Made by a program: the position numbers and the translations under genes. DNA of 15,273 nucleotides from contig CAZPMO010000120.1 of NCBI GenBank assembly GCA_964587515.1, forward strand, positions 1 to 15,273, given 5' to 3'. The DNA comes from CAZPMO01 sp964587515. GTDB lineage: Bacteria > Pseudomonadota > Alphaproteobacteria > MPNO01. Below, one piece after another: positions 14,598 through 15,273 of the stretch (positions are counted from its first letter, which is position 1; every line of letters starts with the position of its first letter). The notes beneath the pieces were generated by a model that worked only from the letters and a program-made list of their open reading frames with translations, was not told the origin of the DNA and made no database searches.

Positions 14598-15224
14598 ATG
14601 TTAAGAATTTTGGGACGCGCGGAGTCGTTCAATCTGCAGAAAGTCATGTGGTGTGTCGCCGAACTCGACATCCCGCATCAACGGATCGACGCCGGCGGCG
14701 CGCATGGCGTCACCAATACCGATGAATATCTTGCGATGAATCCGAACGGCCGGGTGCCGACGATCGATGATGACGGCTTCGTCCTCTGGGAATCCAACGC
14801 CATCGTGCGCTATCTGTCGGCGCGCCATGGCATGGGCACGCTCTGTCCCGACGATCCGCAACGACGCGCCGATGCCGACCGCTGGATGGACTGGCAAAGC
14901 GCGACCGTCGGCGCGGTCATGCGACCGCTGATCATCACCATGTTCCGCACCGCACCCGAAGACCGCGACCCGAAGACCGTGCAGCGGCAGATCGACGAGG
15001 CGAGCCGTTTGTGGGCGATGCTGGACCGGCATCTCGCGGACCGGGATTATATCGGGGGCGCGACCCTGACCATGGCCGACATTCCCATGGGGACCTATTC
15101 CAGCCGATGGTTTGCGATCGACGCGGCAAAGCCGGAATTCGCGAATCTCTCGGCGTGGTACGAACGCCTGGGTGCCAGGGCGCCTTACCGCGAACACGTT
15201 CTGCGGCCAACCGCCTCGTCCTAG
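14598..15224 (+). CDS. Glutathione S-transferase family protein
   Basis: A 208-residue protein with the two GST domains. The N-terminal thioredoxin-like domain opens with LRILGRAESFNLQKVMW, where Ser10 and Asn12 occupy the catalytic loop. It continues with NPNGRVPTI, containing the cis-proline Pro54, and LWESNAIVRYL, with Glu65-Ser66 that hold the gamma-glutamyl group. The helical C-terminal domain includes WMDWQ and YIGGATLTMADIPMG, the usual N-capping box region. This opening differs from the SSxSxRVR-type loop of zeta-class maleylpyruvate/maleylacetoacetate isomerases, so a role in gentisate breakdown is not supported. It conjugates or transfers glutathione in the cytosol in most relatives. 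It lies 16 bases after the haem-oxygenase-fold gene, without a strong ribosome binding site, and is probably co-transcribed. Confidence 0.88.
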   Translation: MLRILGRAESFNLQKVMWCVAELDIPHQRIDAGGAHGVTNTDEYLAMNPNGRVPTIDDDGFVLWESNAIVRYLSARHGMGTLCPDDPQRRADADRWMDWQSATVGAVMRPLIITMFRTAPEDRDPKTVQRQIDEASRLWAMLDRHLADRDYIGGATLTMADIPMGTYSSRWFAIDAAKPEFANLSAWYERLGARAPYREHVLRPTASS

Positions 15225-15273
15225 AGCGTTTCACGGTTTGAGAGAATCGGGTGGGGATTCACACGAATCGTCT
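15225..15273. repeat. Possible dispersed intergenic repeat element (cut by the window end)
   Basis: The sequence after the GST stop contains AGCGTTTCACGGTTTGAGAG and an inverted repeat GAATC (15244-15248) / GATTC (15256-15260) with a 7-base loop, then a further GAATCG at 15265. It resembles, from memory, short repeats that follow genes in many alphaproteobacterial genomes. Only one partial copy is in the window, so repetition cannot be shown here. Confidence 0.4.

Noticed and set aside
14598..15224. GST as the maleylpyruvate isomerase of the gentisate route
   Set aside because: The catalytic loop opens with ESFNLQK and not the zeta-class serine-rich SxxSxRVR-type loop. The gene is also far from the dioxygenase, in a different transcription unit.

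Overview
The window (about 15.3 kb, clearly GC-rich) reads as a chromosomal accessory or catabolic region of an alphaproteobacterium. The signs are high-GC codon use, closely packed operons, a TRAP transporter, an MSMEG_1061-type flavoprotein gene and a short intergenic sequence at the right edge that resembles dispersed alphaproteobacterial repeats. The genus cannot be fixed from the sequence. I see no rRNA, tRNA, CRISPR array, transposase or integrase, and no intergenic stretch longer than about 155 bases.

Left edge (1-1129): the 3' part of a branched-chain amino-acid-type ABC substrate-binding protein gene on the plus strand, closed by a strong intrinsic terminator.

Aromatic-acid island (1144-9377): a minus-strand pair encodes a gentisate 1,2-dioxygenase-like bicupin and an Asp/Glu-racemase-superfamily (maleate isomerase/arylmalonate decarboxylase-like) protein. 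It diverges from a plus-strand operon of UbiD decarboxylase, the three TRAP subunits (DctP, DctQ, DctM) and a thiamine-diphosphate enzyme. My inference is that an organic or aromatic acid enters through the TRAP system and is decarboxylated by the prFMN and/or ThDP enzyme. The ring would then be opened by the cupin dioxygenase, and the racemase-family enzyme may act on a C4 product such as maleate. The substrate is not determined by the sequence.

Second operon (13711-9401, minus strand): an FMN-binding PPOX-type protein, a lone molybdopterin-binding subunit of the xanthine dehydrogenase family (no FeS or FAD subunit nearby), a cytosolic 4,5-dihydroxyphthalate decarboxylase-like protein and a small cysteine-rich lipoprotein. 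This suggests a second oxidative and decarboxylating module, convergent with the first.

Right end (13865-15224): a plus-strand pair diverging from the PPOX gene. It encodes a haem-oxygenase-fold protein with an H-x3-D-x2-H diiron-type motif and a glutathione S-transferase. A good sigma70-like promoter lies in front of it.

No transcription regulator and no UbiX (prFMN synthase) is encoded in the window. The most interesting items are the uncharacterised combination of decarboxylases and dioxygenase, the unusual cysteine arrangement of the racemase-family enzyme, the orphan Mo subunit, and the candidate diiron oxygenase with its GST partner.
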